This document shows, in pieces, positions 26,450 through 35,969 of a DNA stretch of 64,000 bases. Positions within the stretch are counted from its first letter, which is position 1, and each line of letters starts with the position of its first letter. The stretch spans positions 496,001-560,000 of the forward strand of contig NZ_HG938353.1 in NCBI RefSeq assembly GCF_000731315.1, written 5' to 3'. Origin of the DNA: Neorhizobium galegae bv. orientalis str. HAMBI 540 (GTDB lineage: Bacteria; Pseudomonadota; Alphaproteobacteria; Rhizobiales; Rhizobiaceae). Position numbers and translations under genes: made by a program. A model generated the notes under the pieces. The model was not told where the DNA came from. It saw nothing but the letters and a program-made list of their open reading frames with translations, and ran no database searches.

Positions 26450-28243
26450 ATGTACAAGGCACCGGTCGAGGAGATCGCCTTCACCCTGAACCACGTGGCC
26501 GGTCTTGCGGACGCCCTGGAGATCGGCAGGTTCGGTGACCTGAGTGCCGATCTGGTCGAGGCGATCCTGGAGGAAGCGGGGCGGTTTGCGGGCAACGAGA
26601 TGGCGCCGCTCGGCGAGATCGGCGACAAACAGGGCGCCTGCCTCACCGACGGCAAGGTGAAGACGCCCGACGGCTGGCCGGAACTTTATCGTCACTGGCG
26701 AGAAGGCGGCTGGAACGGCCTGACCGCGCCGGAAGCCTACGGCGGCCAGAACCTGCCGCATATGCTGAACGTCGCCGCACTCGAAATGTGGAATTCCGCC
26801 TCCATGGCCTTCGCACTCGCCCCAACGCTCACCATGGGCGCGATCGAGGCGCTGGTCGCCCACGGCAGCGATGCGCTGAAGGAAAAGTATCTGGCCAAAT
26901 TGGTCTCCGGCGAATGGACCGGTACCATGAACCTCACCGAGCCGCATGCCGGCTCCGACCTCGGCGTCCTGAAGACCCGCGCCGAGCGTAGCGACGACGG
27001 CACCTATCGCATTTTCGGCCAGAAGATCTTCATCACCTGGGGCGAGCACGACGCTGCCGACAACATCATCCATCTGGTACTGGCACGGCTTCCGGATGCG
27101 CCTGCCGGCACCCGCGGCATCTCGCTTTTCCTGGTGCCGAAATTTCTCGTGGGCGACGACGGATCGCTGGAGGCGCGCAACGACGTGTTCTGCCATTCGA
27201 TCGAACACAAGCTCGGCATCCACGGCTCGCCGACCTGCACGATGATCTATGGCGACGGCAAATATTCTCCTGGCAACGAAGAGGACAAGGGCGCGATCGG
27301 CTGGCTGATCGGCGAGGAGAACAAGGGTCTCGCCTGCATGTTCACGATGATGAACAATGCGCGCCTGGCGGTCGGTATGCAGGGCGTGGCGATCGCCGAA
27401 GCCGCGACGCAGAAGGCCGTCGCCTTTGCCAAGGAACGCACTCAGGGCAAGGCGCCCGGCTGGTCGGGGGAGGGCATGAGCCCGATCATCGACCATCCGG
27501 ATATTGCCCGCACGCTGATCACCATGAAGGCACTGACCCAAGGCGCTCGCGCCATCTGCTACGCCTGCGCCCACGCGACCGACATGTCGCATCACGCCGA
27601 GGGCGACGAGGCCCGCCACTGGACCGAACGGGCCGCACTTCTGACACCGATCGCCAAATCCTTCGCGACCGACGCCGGCGTCGACGTCGCCTCGCTAGGC
27701 ATCCAGGTGCATGGCGGCATGGGCTTCATCGAGGAGACAGGCGCTGCTCGCTACCTGCGCGACGCCCGCATCGCGCCGATCTACGAGGGCACCAACGGCA
27801 TCCAGGCAATCGACCTCGTGACCCGAAAGCTGCCGCTCTCCTCCGGCGATCAGGTGCGCGGTTTCATCGGTGAGCTGAAGGAGATTGCCGACAAGATCTC
27901 AGCCTCCAACAATACGGCGTTCGGCGAGACCGGCGACCGTCTGCGCGCCGCCATCGCCGCACTCGAAACCGCCACCGGCTGGCTCCTCGACACCCAGGCG
28001 GCCGGCAGGACCGCCGATGCGCTCGCCGGTGCGACGCCCTATCAGCGCCTGTTCGGTCTGGTGCTGACCGGCTGCTACCTCGCCAAGGGTGCGCTCGTCG
28101 CTGTCGATAACGGCGGCCCGGAAAAGCGCGTCGCGCTCTGCCGCTTCATGGCCGAAAACCTGCTGGCCGAAACCTCGGCCCTGAAGGACCGCGTCGTTTC
28201 GGGAGCAGCGAGCCTTCAAGCCGCCCGCTCGATCCTCGCCTGA
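26450..28243 (+). CDS. Acyl-CoA dehydrogenase with C-terminal extension (DmdC-like)
   Basis: A 597-residue flavoprotein that introduces a trans-2,3 double bond into an acyl-CoA. It has the N-terminal helical domain, then the FAD/substrate segment TGTMNLTEPHAGSDLG near residue 162. The catalytic Glu is in YEGTNGIQAIDLVTRKL near 445. An extra C-terminal domain of about 130 residues is found in the long FadE-like and DmdC-like (methylmercaptopropionyl-CoA) forms. The gene has a strong GGAGGAG site and is followed after 5 bases by an enoyl-CoA hydratase. The exact chain is unknown; long or branched acyl-CoA is likeliest. Confidence 0.92.
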   Translation: MYKAPVEEIAFTLNHVAGLADALEIGRFGDLSADLVEAILEEAGRFAGNEMAPLGEIGDKQGACLTDGKVKTPDGWPELYRHWREGGWNGLTAPEAYGGQNLPHMLNVAALEMWNSASMAFALAPTLTMGAIEALVAHGSDALKEKYLAKLVSGEWTGTMNLTEPHAGSDLGVLKTRAERSDDGTYRIFGQKIFITWGEHDAADNIIHLVLARLPDAPAGTRGISLFLVPKFLVGDDGSLEARNDVFCHSIEHKLGIHGSPTCTMIYGDGKYSPGNEEDKGAIGWLIGEENKGLACMFTMMNNARLAVGMQGVAIAEAATQKAVAFAKERTQGKAPGWSGEGMSPIIDHPDIARTLITMKALTQGARAICYACAHATDMSHHAEGDEARHWTERAALLTPIAKSFATDAGVDVASLGIQVHGGMGFIEETGAARYLRDARIAPIYEGTNGIQAIDLVTRKLPLSSGDQVRGFIGELKEIADKISASNNTAFGETGDRLRAAIAALETATGWLLDTQAAGRTADALAGATPYQRLFGLVLTGCYLAKGALVAVDNGGPEKRVALCRFMAENLLAETSALKDRVVSGAASLQAARSILA

Positions 28244-28248
28244 AGGAG

Positions 28249-29013
28249 ATGTCCGTGAGCGACAATCATATCCTCGTCGAACGCCCCGAGGCCCAGCCGG
28301 GCGTCATGGTGATCCGCTTCAACCGGCCGGAAAAGAAGAACGCCATCACCTCGGCCATGTACAACCGCATGACCGCAGCGCTCGAAGAGGCGAACAGGGA
28401 CGATGCCGTGCGCGCCGTCGCCTTCCTGGGCACCGAAGGCTGCTTTTCCGCCGGCAACGACATGGGCGACTTCCTCGCCTATGCCATGTCCGGATCGAAG
28501 GAGGCGCCTGCCGCCGCCGTTTTCATCAAGGCCTTAGCGCTTGCCGAAAAACCGCTGGTGTCCGGGGTCGACGGCCTCGCGATCGGCATCGGCACCACCT
28601 TGAACATGCATTGCGACCTGACGGTCGCCTCCGCCCGCAGCGTCTTCAAGACGCCCTTCGTCGACCTGGCGCTGGTGCCGGAGGCAGCCTCCAGCCTGCT
28701 CGCCCCCAAATCCATCGGTCATCAGCGCGCCTTTGCCATGCTGGTGGCGGGCGAGGGGTTTTCGGCGCAAGCTGCACTCGATGCCGGTCTGATCTGGAAG
28801 ATCGTAGAGCCGCAGGCGGTCGAAGCCGAGACTCTGGCGCTTGCCGCAAGCCTTGCCAGCAAACCGCCGCAGGCCCTGAAGATCGCCCGAGATCTGGTGC
28901 GCGGACCGCGCGAGGCGGTACTTGCGCGTATCGACGAGGAGCTGGTGCATTTCTCCGCCCAGCTCAAAAGTGCAGAAGCACGCGCCGCCTTCGAGGCCTT
29001 CATGCGGCGTTAA
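28249..29013 (+). CDS. Enoyl-CoA hydratase/isomerase family protein
   Basis: A 254-residue crotonase-fold protein. It carries the oxyanion-hole segment FSAGNDMGDFL near residue 65 and the second one, VSGVDGLAIGIGTTLNMHCD, near 104. The usual catalytic Glu positions of true hydratases are not clearly both present (near 122-142 the sequence reads SARSVFKTPFVDLALVPEA), so an isomerase role is possible. It is co-transcribed with the acyl-CoA dehydrogenase and should act on its enoyl-CoA product. Confidence 0.88.
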   Translation: MSVSDNHILVERPEAQPGVMVIRFNRPEKKNAITSAMYNRMTAALEEANRDDAVRAVAFLGTEGCFSAGNDMGDFLAYAMSGSKEAPAAAVFIKALALAEKPLVSGVDGLAIGIGTTLNMHCDLTVASARSVFKTPFVDLALVPEAASSLLAPKSIGHQRAFAMLVAGEGFSAQAALDAGLIWKIVEPQAVEAETLALAASLASKPPQALKIARDLVRGPREAVLARIDEELVHFSAQLKSAEARAAFEAFMRR

Positions 29014-29098
29014 CGGTGTCGCATGGGAAATTTCTGTTCCCGTCTTCTTTTGACGCAACTTCAGCGCTAGATTGCCTCCAATCGATTGGGAGGGAATA

Positions 29099-29479
29099 AT
29101 GATGCATCGTATCTCGGCGAGCTTGCTCGTGCTGCTTATTGGAATAGCACCGGCGCAGGCCGAGACGCTGGCGTTCCCCTCGCAGAGCCAGCCGCTGCAG
29201 CTCGCCCAGAGCCCTTCCGTCACCATCGGCCCCAACGGCCTCATCATCCGCCGTGACGACGACCGTGATCGTGACAGGGACCGCGACAGGGACAGAGATC
29301 GCGACCGTGACCGCGATAGAAATCGTCCCCGCCCGCAACGTTATGTCTGCGTCGTCTCTCCGCCGCCGAGCATGGACCGCCGCCGCCCCTATGTCTGCAA
29401 TGCCGATCCCGGCCGCGTCGGCAGCCGCTGCCGCTGCTCCGGCGTGGTTGGCAGCGGTACGCTTGATCTGGACCGGTAA
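29099..29479 (+). CDS. Secreted protein with Asp-Arg dipeptide repeat
   Basis: A 126-residue protein with a signal peptide (MMHRISASLLVLLIGIAPAQA). A mixed segment leads to a run of about nine Asp-Arg repeats near residues 53-72, followed by a Pro/Arg-rich part and a C-terminal region with four cysteines (YVCVV, PYVCNAD, RCRCSG). The ATG at 29099 follows GGGAGGGAATA. The Asp-Arg run uses varied codons, so it is not simple nucleotide slippage. I do not recognise a characterised family. The cysteines suggest a small disulphide-bonded exported domain. Confidence 0.75.
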   Translation: MMHRISASLLVLLIGIAPAQAETLAFPSQSQPLQLAQSPSVTIGPNGLIIRRDDDRDRDRDRDRDRDRDRDRDRNRPRPQRYVCVVSPPPSMDRRRPYVCNADPGRVGSRCRCSGVVGSGTLDLDR

Positions 29480-29505
29480 GAGGCCCGGCGGTCGCCCGCC
29501 CGAGC

Positions 29506-30750
29506 TTATTTTTGCAGCAGCGCCACCGCTTCGACATGCGGCGACCAGAGAAACTGGTCGATCGGCGTGACCGCCTTGATCTGGTATCCGGCATCGACGA
29601 GAATACGAAGGTCGCGGGCGAGTGTCAGCGGGTTGCAGCTCACCGCCACGACCGTCTTTACGGTCGAGCGGGCAAGCTCCTTCATCTGGACTTCGGCACC
29701 GGCGCGCGGCGGATCGAAGACGACGGCGTCGTAGTTCTTGAGCTCCGAAACCATCATCGGCCGGCGGTAGAGGTCGCGCTTCTCCACCGATACGGGCTTC
29801 AGGCCTTGAGTGTTGCGGCCCGCAACGTCGAGCGCCCTGACCGATTTCTCGTCGCCTTCGACTGCATGCACCTTGGCGATGCGGGCGAGCCGGAGCGAGA
29901 AGGTGCCCGAGCCGGCAAACAGGTCGATAACCCGCTTGGCCTTGCCGATATGCGACAGCACCAGTTCAGCCATCGCGTCTTCCGCCGGTTTTGTCGCCTG
30001 GGTAAAGGCGCCTGGTGGCGGGGAGACCTTGACGCCGCCGAAATCCACCAGCGGCTTCTGCAATTCGATGACGATCTCGCCATTGACCGAAACCCGCGCG
30101 ATGCTTTTCAGCGCCAGCACCGTCTCGGTGACCGTGCGCCGCTGCTTGTCGTCGAGCGGCTTCAGCCCTTCTGCGGCAAGATCGAGGCCGGCAAGCGTTT
30201 CGAGAACCGCGATCCGGAACGTCTCCGAACCGGTCGCCAGTGCCTTGCCCACCGCGCGGATCGCCTCCAGCCGGGCAACGATGCCGGGCGAGGCGATCGG
30301 ACATTCGACGATCGAGACGATGTGGTTGGTCTCGGCACGGTTGAAGCCGAGCAGCAATTCCTTCTCGGTCTTGCGGGCGGAAAACACCACCCGCCGACGC
30401 TCGCCGGCATGGGCGATGACCAGCTCACCCACTTCAGGCGTCAGGCCCTTGGATTTTAGGGCCTCGACGACGAGGTTGCGCTTGAAGGCGTGGTAGGGGA
30501 CATCCGCCAGATGCTGCAGCGAACAACCGCCGCAGGCGTCGCTGTCGGGTCCGAAGTGACGACAGGGCGGCGTGACCCGGTCCGGCGACGGATTGGAGGT
30601 CGACATGACCGTGCCGTGATCGCCGTTGCGGGCGATCGCCAGCGTTTCGCCGGGCAGCGCATAGGGCACGTAGACGGGGCCGTTTTCGCCATTGGCGATA
30701 CCGTGGCCCTGGGCGCCGAGCCGATTGATCGTGACGGTGACCGTGCTCAT
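29506..30750 (-). CDS. rlmD: 23S rRNA uracil-C5 methyltransferase (RumA/RlmD type)
   Basis: A 414-residue TrmA/RumA-family RNA m5U methyltransferase. An N-terminal TRAM domain covers about residues 1-55. The iron-sulphur cysteines are in CRHFGPDSDACGGCSLQH near residue 62 plus the Cys near residue 139 in IVECPIAS. The SAM site is VIDLFAGSGTFSLRLARIA near 268. The nucleophile is in VVAVSCNPLTLARDL near 370, with VFDPPRAGAEVQ before it. Position 1939 of 23S rRNA is the inferred target; the related position 747 enzyme cannot be wholly excluded. Its start overlaps the tlyA stop. Confidence 0.9.
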   Translation of the reverse strand: MSTVTVTINRLGAQGHGIANGENGPVYVPYALPGETLAIARNGDHGTVMSTSNPSPDRVTPPCRHFGPDSDACGGCSLQHLADVPYHAFKRNLVVEALKSKGLTPEVGELVIAHAGERRRVVFSARKTEKELLLGFNRAETNHIVSIVECPIASPGIVARLEAIRAVGKALATGSETFRIAVLETLAGLDLAAEGLKPLDDKQRRTVTETVLALKSIARVSVNGEIVIELQKPLVDFGGVKVSPPPGAFTQATKPAEDAMAELVLSHIGKAKRVIDLFAGSGTFSLRLARIAKVHAVEGDEKSVRALDVAGRNTQGLKPVSVEKRDLYRRPMMVSELKNYDAVVFDPPRAGAEVQMKELARSTVKTVVAVSCNPLTLARDLRILVDAGYQIKAVTPIDQFLWSPHVEAVALLQK

Positions 30751-31511
30751 GAAGGTTCACCGGGCTTCCTGCCTGCGAGCAGGTATTCCTGGTTGCCGTC
30801 GCCGCCGGCGATCGGGGAGGGGATGAGCCCGAGGCTTGCCCAGCCCATCTCTTCGACCAGCCAGCGTTCGAGTTCGGCCGCAACCGCCGGCGCCGTCTCC
30901 GGTTCCTTCAACAGGCCGGCCTTGCTGATCGCATCGCGTCCCGCCTCGAATTGCGGCTTGACCAGCAGCACGCAATGCGCGCCGGGCTCGGCAAGATCCA
31001 GGGCCGGCGCCAGCGCCAGCTTCAGCGAGATGAACGAGACGTCGGAGACGATGAAGGTGATCTCGCGGTCGTCGTAATCCTCGGCGGTCAGATAGCGGGC
31101 GTTGAGGCCCTCGATATTGGTGACCCGCGGCTCGGCGAGCAGCCGCGGATGCATCTGTCCGTGGCCGACGTCGATCGAGGTCACATGCTCTGCGCCGTGC
31201 ATGATCAGCACTTCGGTAAAGCCGCCGGTGGAGGCGCCGATATCGAGACAGTCGTGGCCGGCCGGGTCGAGCTTGAAGTGATCGAGCGCCGCGACGAGCT
31301 TCAGCGCCGCGCGGGAGACGTAATCCTGCGCCGGGTCGTCGATCGTGAGTTTCGCGTCGAGCGGGAAGGTGAGGCTCGGTTTGGTGACAACGCGGCCGTT
31401 GACGGTGACGGTGCCGCGGGCGATCGCGTCGCGCGCACGAGCTCTGCTCGCCACGAGATTGAGCGAGACGAGAAGCTGGTCGAGGCGTTGGTTTTCAGGG
31501 CTTGAGGACAT
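30747..31511 (-). CDS. tlyA: TlyA family rRNA 2'-O-methyltransferase/hemolysin-like protein
   Basis: A 254-residue protein with an N-terminal S4 RNA-binding domain (RLDQLLVSLNLVASRARARD, residues 9-70) and an FtsJ-like methyltransferase domain (CLDIGASTGGFTEVLIMHGA near residue 90). TlyA enzymes methylate ribose in 16S and 23S rRNA. The ATG at 31511 begins at the expected MSSSPENQRLD; an upstream in-frame extension is rejected. The stop overlaps the rlmD start, so translation is coupled. In many rhizobia tlyA follows dxs closely; here about 7.9 kb separates them. Confidence 0.93.
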   Translation of the reverse strand: MSSSPENQRLDQLLVSLNLVASRARARDAIARGTVTVNGRVVTKPSLTFPLDAKLTIDDPAQDYVSRAALKLVAALDHFKLDPAGHDCLDIGASTGGFTEVLIMHGAEHVTSIDVGHGQMHPRLLAEPRVTNIEGLNARYLTAEDYDDREITFIVSDVSFISLKLALAPALDLAEPGAHCVLLVKPQFEAGRDAISKAGLLKEPETAPAVAAELERWLVEEMGWASLGLIPSPIAGGDGNQEYLLAGRKPGEPS

Positions 31512-31662
31512 GGTCGCAGTCAATGCCTGCCTATCGCCTGGCTTGCAAGGGCCTTGTTTCATGAAAACCCGCGCCGGGTTCAATCAAATTTTAATCATGT
31601 TGGGATTCTCTCGCGGCCGGAGGAGCAAGCAGTTTCATTTCACCTGAGAGCGGAAGCCCCTC

Positions 31663-33603
31663 ATGTCGCTTAAAAACCTATCCCTGAACAAGAAGCTGAT
31701 CATCACCTTCGCGGCGTTGATGTCGGTCTGTCTGCTGGCATCGGCCGGCGTTTATTGGCAGGCCTTGAAGTCGAGCCGCTCGTCTGCGCAGCAGGTCGTT
31801 TCCCAGACGATCATGATGAATGTCGACGCGGCACTCGAAGCGATGCTGGAACAGGCCGTCAATCAGCGCGGCTTCCTGCTCTTCAAGAGCGACAGCACCT
31901 ATGCCGACGTCTTCAACAACCGCGAGAAGATGATCGCCGCGATCGACTCCGCCAAGAAGGCGGCTGCCGGCATGCCGGATATGCTCGCCTCGCTCGATGC
32001 GATGCGGGCCGCAGCCGATGTCTTCCACACTCAGCTCACCGTTCCGCAGCTCGATGCGCGCAAGAACACCAGCAAGCCGATTGAAGAAGTCATCGAGATC
32101 GGCCGCAACCAGTCCAAGGGCCAGCTCGACGTATTCCGCGAGGCTGCCGCCAAGATCAAGAAGCAGGCTTTCGACCTGTCGACCACCATGGTCAACGCCC
32201 AGACCCAGGCCCATAACGATCTGCTGCTGACGCTCCTCATCGGCGGCGGTATTGCCGGCCTGATCGCGGTCGCCCTGGTGCTTGCCCTGTCGCGTGCCAT
32301 CGTCAAACCGATCGTCGGCATGACGGAAGCCATGACCAGCCTTGCCGGCGGCAATCATGATATCGGCATTCCCGCTCTCGAACGCGGCGACGAAGTCGGC
32401 CGTATGGCCAAGGCCGTCACCGTCTTCAAGGATGCGGCGATCGAAAAGCAGCGCCTGGCCCGCGATGCGGATGTCCTGCGCGACACCAGCGAGCGCGAAC
32501 GCCTCGACAACGACGCCCAGAAGGCACGCGAAGCCGCCAATCTCGAATCTGCGATCGACGCGCTTGCCACGGGGCTTGCAAGCCTTGCCGATGGCGATGT
32601 CGCCTACCGTATCGAAAAGCCGTTCTCAGGCAATCTCGACCGGCTGCGCACCGACTTCAACCAGGCGCTCGGCCGGCTGCAGACCGCCCTCCAGGCGGTC
32701 GGCGAAAATGCGTCGGCGATCAGTTCCGGCGCCGGCGAAATCCGCTCCGCGGCCGACGATCTCGGCCGCCGCACCGAACAGCAGGCTGCAGCCGTCGAAG
32801 AGACAGCCGCCGCGCTGGAACAGGTGACGACGACGGTGAAGGAATCCGCCCGCCGAGCAGAAGATGTCGGCCAGCGCGTCGAGCGGACCCGCATCGGCGC
32901 CGAAAAGTCCGGCGAAGTGGTTCGCCGGGCAGTTTCCGCCATGGAGCAGATCTCAAAATCCTCCGGCGAGATCGGCAATATCATCTCGGTCATCGACGAC
33001 ATCGCCTTCCAGACCAACCTTCTGGCGCTCAATGCAGGCGTCGAGGCAGCGCGCGCCGGCGAGGCGGGCAAGGGTTTTGCGGTCGTCGCACAGGAAGTCC
33101 GCGAGCTTGCTCAGCGTTCCGCCAATGCGGCAAAGGAGATCAAGTCGCTGATCACCACCTCCAGCCAGCAGGTGGATGCGGGCGTCGCGCTGGTCGGCGA
33201 GACCGGCCAGGCGCTGGAAGCGATCGTCGGCGAAGTGCAGCAGATCAACCAGCACCTCTCCGCCATCGTCATCTCCACCCGCGAACAGTCGACCGGCCTC
33301 CAGGAGATCAACACGTCGGTCAACGCGATGGACCAGGGCACCCAGCAGAACGCCGCCATGGTCGAAGAGCAGAACGCGGCAAGCCACAAGCTCGCCCAGG
33401 AAGCCCAGGCGCTCGATGCCCTGCTGAGGCAGTTCAACTTCGGGGGCACGCCATCGGTCCGGACCTCGCGTCCGGTTGCGGCCCCGTCGGCAGCCCGTCC
33501 GGTGGCCTCGCCGGCAAATGCCCTGCGTTCCACCGTCGCCCGCGCCTTTTCCGGCAAGGCGGCGAGCGCCGCCGCCGTCAAGGAAGAGTGGTCGGAATTC
33601 TGA
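31663..33603 (+). CDS. Methyl-accepting chemotaxis protein with CheR-docking tail (first of tandem pair)
   Basis: A 646-residue chemoreceptor. Membrane helix one is at about residues 12-32. A helical periplasmic domain follows (CHASE3-like four-helix character, with [15 protein letters not shown] near residue 65). Helix two is at about 184-206. Two HAMP-like segments lie at about 207-260 and 300-345. The signalling hairpin carries [20 protein letters not shown] near residue 445. The last five residues, EWSEF, fit the C-terminal pentapeptide that tethers CheR/CheB (x-aromatic-x-x-aromatic). Its own terminator lies at 33632. The ligand is unknown. Confidence 0.93.
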   Translation: MSLKNLSLNKKLIITFAALMSVCLLASAGVYWQALKSSRSSAQQVVSQTIMMNVDAALEAMLEQAVNQRGFLLFKSDSTYADVFNNREKMIAAIDSAKKAAAGMPDMLASLDAMRAAADVFHTQLTVPQLDARKNTSKPIEEVIEIGRNQSKGQLDVFREAAAKIKKQAFDLSTTMVNAQTQAHNDLLLTLLIGGGIAGLIAVALVLALSRAIVKPIVGMTEAMTSLAGGNHDIGIPALERGDEVGRMAKAVTVFKDAAIEKQRLARDADVLRDTSERERLDNDAQKAREAANLESAIDALATGLASLADGDVAYRIEKPFSGNLDRLRTDFNQALGRLQTALQAVGENASAISSGAGEIRSAADDLGRRTEQQAAAVEETAAALEQVTTTVKESARRAEDVGQRVERTRIGAEKSGEVVRRAVSAMEQISKSSGEIGNIISVIDDIAFQTNLLALNAGVEAARAGEAGKGFAVVAQEVRELAQRSANAAKEIKSLITTSSQQVDAGVALVGETGQALEAIVGEVQQINQHLSAIVISTREQSTGLQEINTSVNAMDQGTQQNAAMVEEQNAASHKLAQEAQALDALLRQFNFGGTPSVRTSRPVAAPSAARPVASPANALRSTVARAFSGKAASAAAVKEEWSEF

Positions 33604-33933
33604 TCCTCGATCCAGCACCGATCGATGCAGCAAGGCCCCGGTTTCCGGGGCCTTTTTCGTGTTGCGGCTGCGTGGACGCGGTTGTCAGGGGGCGCCGCTC
33701 GAACATTGCGAGAGAGCGCGTTAAAATTGCTATCCCGAAAGCAATATCAATCTTGAGTGGTTAATATCGCTACATTTTAAATTAGATAATATTAAAATTG
33801 CGGGGTCCATCTCTACCCCTATAGCGCGCATCGCTGCATGCGCCTCGCGTATGAATCTTCGCAACGAGCTTCAGTCCAACCAGAAGCCCATGTCGGTCGT
33901 CTGGGTTGTCCTGCCAGAGGAAAGTGATACCGC
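33604..33933. other. AT-rich promoter region between the tandem chemoreceptors
   Basis: A 330-base gap. It starts with the terminator at 33632-33657. Bases about 33720-33800 are markedly AT-rich for this genome and contain TTGAGT, TTTAAA and TAATATT elements suited to a promoter of the second receptor. No gene is seen. Confidence 0.5.
33632..33657 (+). terminator. Rho-independent terminator after the first tandem chemoreceptor
   Basis: A perfect 10-bp stem, AAGGCCCCGG (33632-33641) and CCGGGGCCTT (33645-33654), with a TTT loop and a run of five T (33653-33657). Confidence 0.9.
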
Positions 33934-35886
33934 ATGTCCCGCCCCAGCATAAAGATCGCCCTGGCCACCCTCTTCACGATCATCGGAGTGCTTTTCGTTG
34001 TGTCTGCCTGGGTCACAACCAGCGGCATCGCCAAGATGAATGAAGAATCGACGCAGATCGTCACCAATCGCGTCCCCAAGCTCATCGCATCCCAGGATAT
34101 CCGCCTCGCCTTCTCGCGCCTCAATTTTGCCTTTGCTCGCCGGGTGATCGCCGAAACGCCGAAAGCGATCAAGGAAGCCGACCAGTTCATGGCTGAGCGG
34201 CAGAAGGATCTGCACGATTCGATCGAGGGCGTGCGGCCGACGGTCGTCACCGCCAAGGGCAAGGAACTGCTTGCGAATATCGAAAAAGCGATTGCCGCCT
34301 ACGACGTGCCGGGCAAGAAAATGCTGAAGCTGTCCGGGGAGGAAGGCGAAGAGGAGGGCGCACGGATACTGAACGAGGAACTTCTGCCGCAGATCGAACT
34401 GGCCAGGTTGCCGATCATGGCGATGCTGAACTACAATCTCTCCAAGGTGGATGACGCCTACAAGGAGAGCCAGGACTTCTTCTCAACGACCGTCACCACC
34501 AGCTATGCCATGACCAGCATCTGCTTTCTGATCCTGTTCGGCGCCGGCTTCTATGCGGTGGCCGGTATCGCCAATCCCGTCGAGAAGATCACCACCTCGA
34601 TGAAGGGACTGGCGGATGGCAATTGCGCCAAGGAAATCCCCTTTGCTGGCCGCGGCGATGAGATCGGCGCGATGGCCGCGGCGGTCGAAGTGTTTCGCCT
34701 GGCGGCGATCGATAACGAGAGACTCGTGGCAGAGGCAGAAGAGCAGCGCCACAGCAACGAGCGGCAGCGTATCGCGCTCGGCAAGGCGGCTGCGGAAGAG
34801 GCTCGGGGCCAGCTGTTGCAGGCCACGAGCGCATTTGCCAGCGCATTGAAGCATCTCGCCTCAGGCGATCTCAGCTACAGGATCACCGAAACCGTCTCTG
34901 AGGACTTCACGTCTCTCTGCAGCGATTTCAACACCGCCGCTTTACAGCTCTCGCAGACCCTTTCCTCTGTCGCCGACGCCGCCGGCGCGATTGATAACGG
35001 CACCCAGGAAATCGCCTCGAGCGCCAACGATCTTTCCAGACGTACCGAACAGCAGGCGGCATCTCTGGAAGAGACAGCGGCCGCGCTGGACCAGATCACC
35101 GCCAATGTCGGCAATTCCTCCAAACGGGCCGAGGAGGCGCAGCAGGCGGCCAAGCAGGCCAATGACAGTGCCCGCAGCTCGGGTGAGGTGATGTCGCAGG
35201 CCGTCCAGGCGATGAGCCGCATCGAAGAATCGTCCAAGCAGATCTCCAATATCATCGGTGTCATCGACGAGATCGCCTTCCAGACCAACCTGCTGGCCCT
35301 GAATGCCGGTGTCGAGGCCGCACGTGCCGGCGAGGCGGGCAAGGGTTTTGCCGTGGTTGCCCAGGAAGTCCGGGAATTGGCGCAGCGCTCCGCCAAGGCC
35401 GCCAAGGAAATCAAGGCCCTTATCCAGACTTCCACGGGCGAAGTTGAAAGCGGCGTCAGATTGGTCGGCGGAACCGGCGAAGCTCTAAAGGCGATCGAGA
35501 ATCACATCATCACTATCAACGCGCATATGAATTCCATCGCCATCTCGGCGAAGGAGCAATCAACCGGACTTGCGGAGGTCAACACCGCCGTCAACCAGAT
35601 GGACCAGGTGACACAGCGCAACGCCGCCATGGTCGAGGAATCGAACGCCGCCAGCACGAACCTTGCGTTGGAAAGCGTCAAGCTGCGCGATCTGATCGGC
35701 CAGTTCAGGCTTGCCGGACAAACGGCCGGCGGCGGTGGCAACCAGACGCATCGGGCGTCTCGATACCCCAACGACACTCGGTCGGCCGGATCGCCCGTCC
35801 ATGCCCAGCGCGCCAACGCCCCTCGCAGCGCCGGCGGCCGGGGGGGCGCGGCGACGGCGGGCAAGGAAGACTGGTCGGAATTCTGA
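33934..35886 (+). CDS. Methyl-accepting chemotaxis protein with CheR-docking tail (second of tandem pair)
   Basis: A 650-residue chemoreceptor. Membrane helices lie at about residues 8-30 and 190-212. The periplasmic part between them is helical, 4HB_MCP-like, with [20 protein letters not shown] near residue 54. HAMP follows at about 213-265, then a second HAMP-like segment. The signalling hairpin has [20 protein letters not shown] near residue 445, and the C-terminal pentapeptide is DWSEF. Its overall build matches the gene before it, but the sensor halves differ strongly, which suggests duplication with sensor replacement or divergence. Confidence 0.93.
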   Translation: MSRPSIKIALATLFTIIGVLFVVSAWVTTSGIAKMNEESTQIVTNRVPKLIASQDIRLAFSRLNFAFARRVIAETPKAIKEADQFMAERQKDLHDSIEGVRPTVVTAKGKELLANIEKAIAAYDVPGKKMLKLSGEEGEEEGARILNEELLPQIELARLPIMAMLNYNLSKVDDAYKESQDFFSTTVTTSYAMTSICFLILFGAGFYAVAGIANPVEKITTSMKGLADGNCAKEIPFAGRGDEIGAMAAAVEVFRLAAIDNERLVAEAEEQRHSNERQRIALGKAAAEEARGQLLQATSAFASALKHLASGDLSYRITETVSEDFTSLCSDFNTAALQLSQTLSSVADAAGAIDNGTQEIASSANDLSRRTEQQAASLEETAAALDQITANVGNSSKRAEEAQQAAKQANDSARSSGEVMSQAVQAMSRIEESSKQISNIIGVIDEIAFQTNLLALNAGVEAARAGEAGKGFAVVAQEVRELAQRSAKAAKEIKALIQTSTGEVESGVRLVGGTGEALKAIENHIITINAHMNSIAISAKEQSTGLAEVNTAVNQMDQVTQRNAAMVEESNAASTNLALESVKLRDLIGQFRLAGQTAGGGGNQTHRASRYPNDTRSAGSPVHAQRANAPRSAGGRGGAATAGKEDWSEF

Positions 35887-35905
35887 CCGTCGGACAAGGT
35901 TGACT

Positions 35906-35926
35906 GCCCCGCCTTTTCGGCGGGGC
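35906..35926 (+). terminator. Hairpin after the second tandem chemoreceptor
   Basis: A perfect 8-bp GC stem, GCCCCGCC (35906-35913) and GGCGGGGC (35919-35926), with loop TTTTC. No T run follows, so it may need Rho or act only as an mRNA 3' end. Confidence 0.5.
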
Positions 35927-35969
35927 CAATCCGGTCTATCTTCACGCCATGATGGCACGGGGGGCGGGC

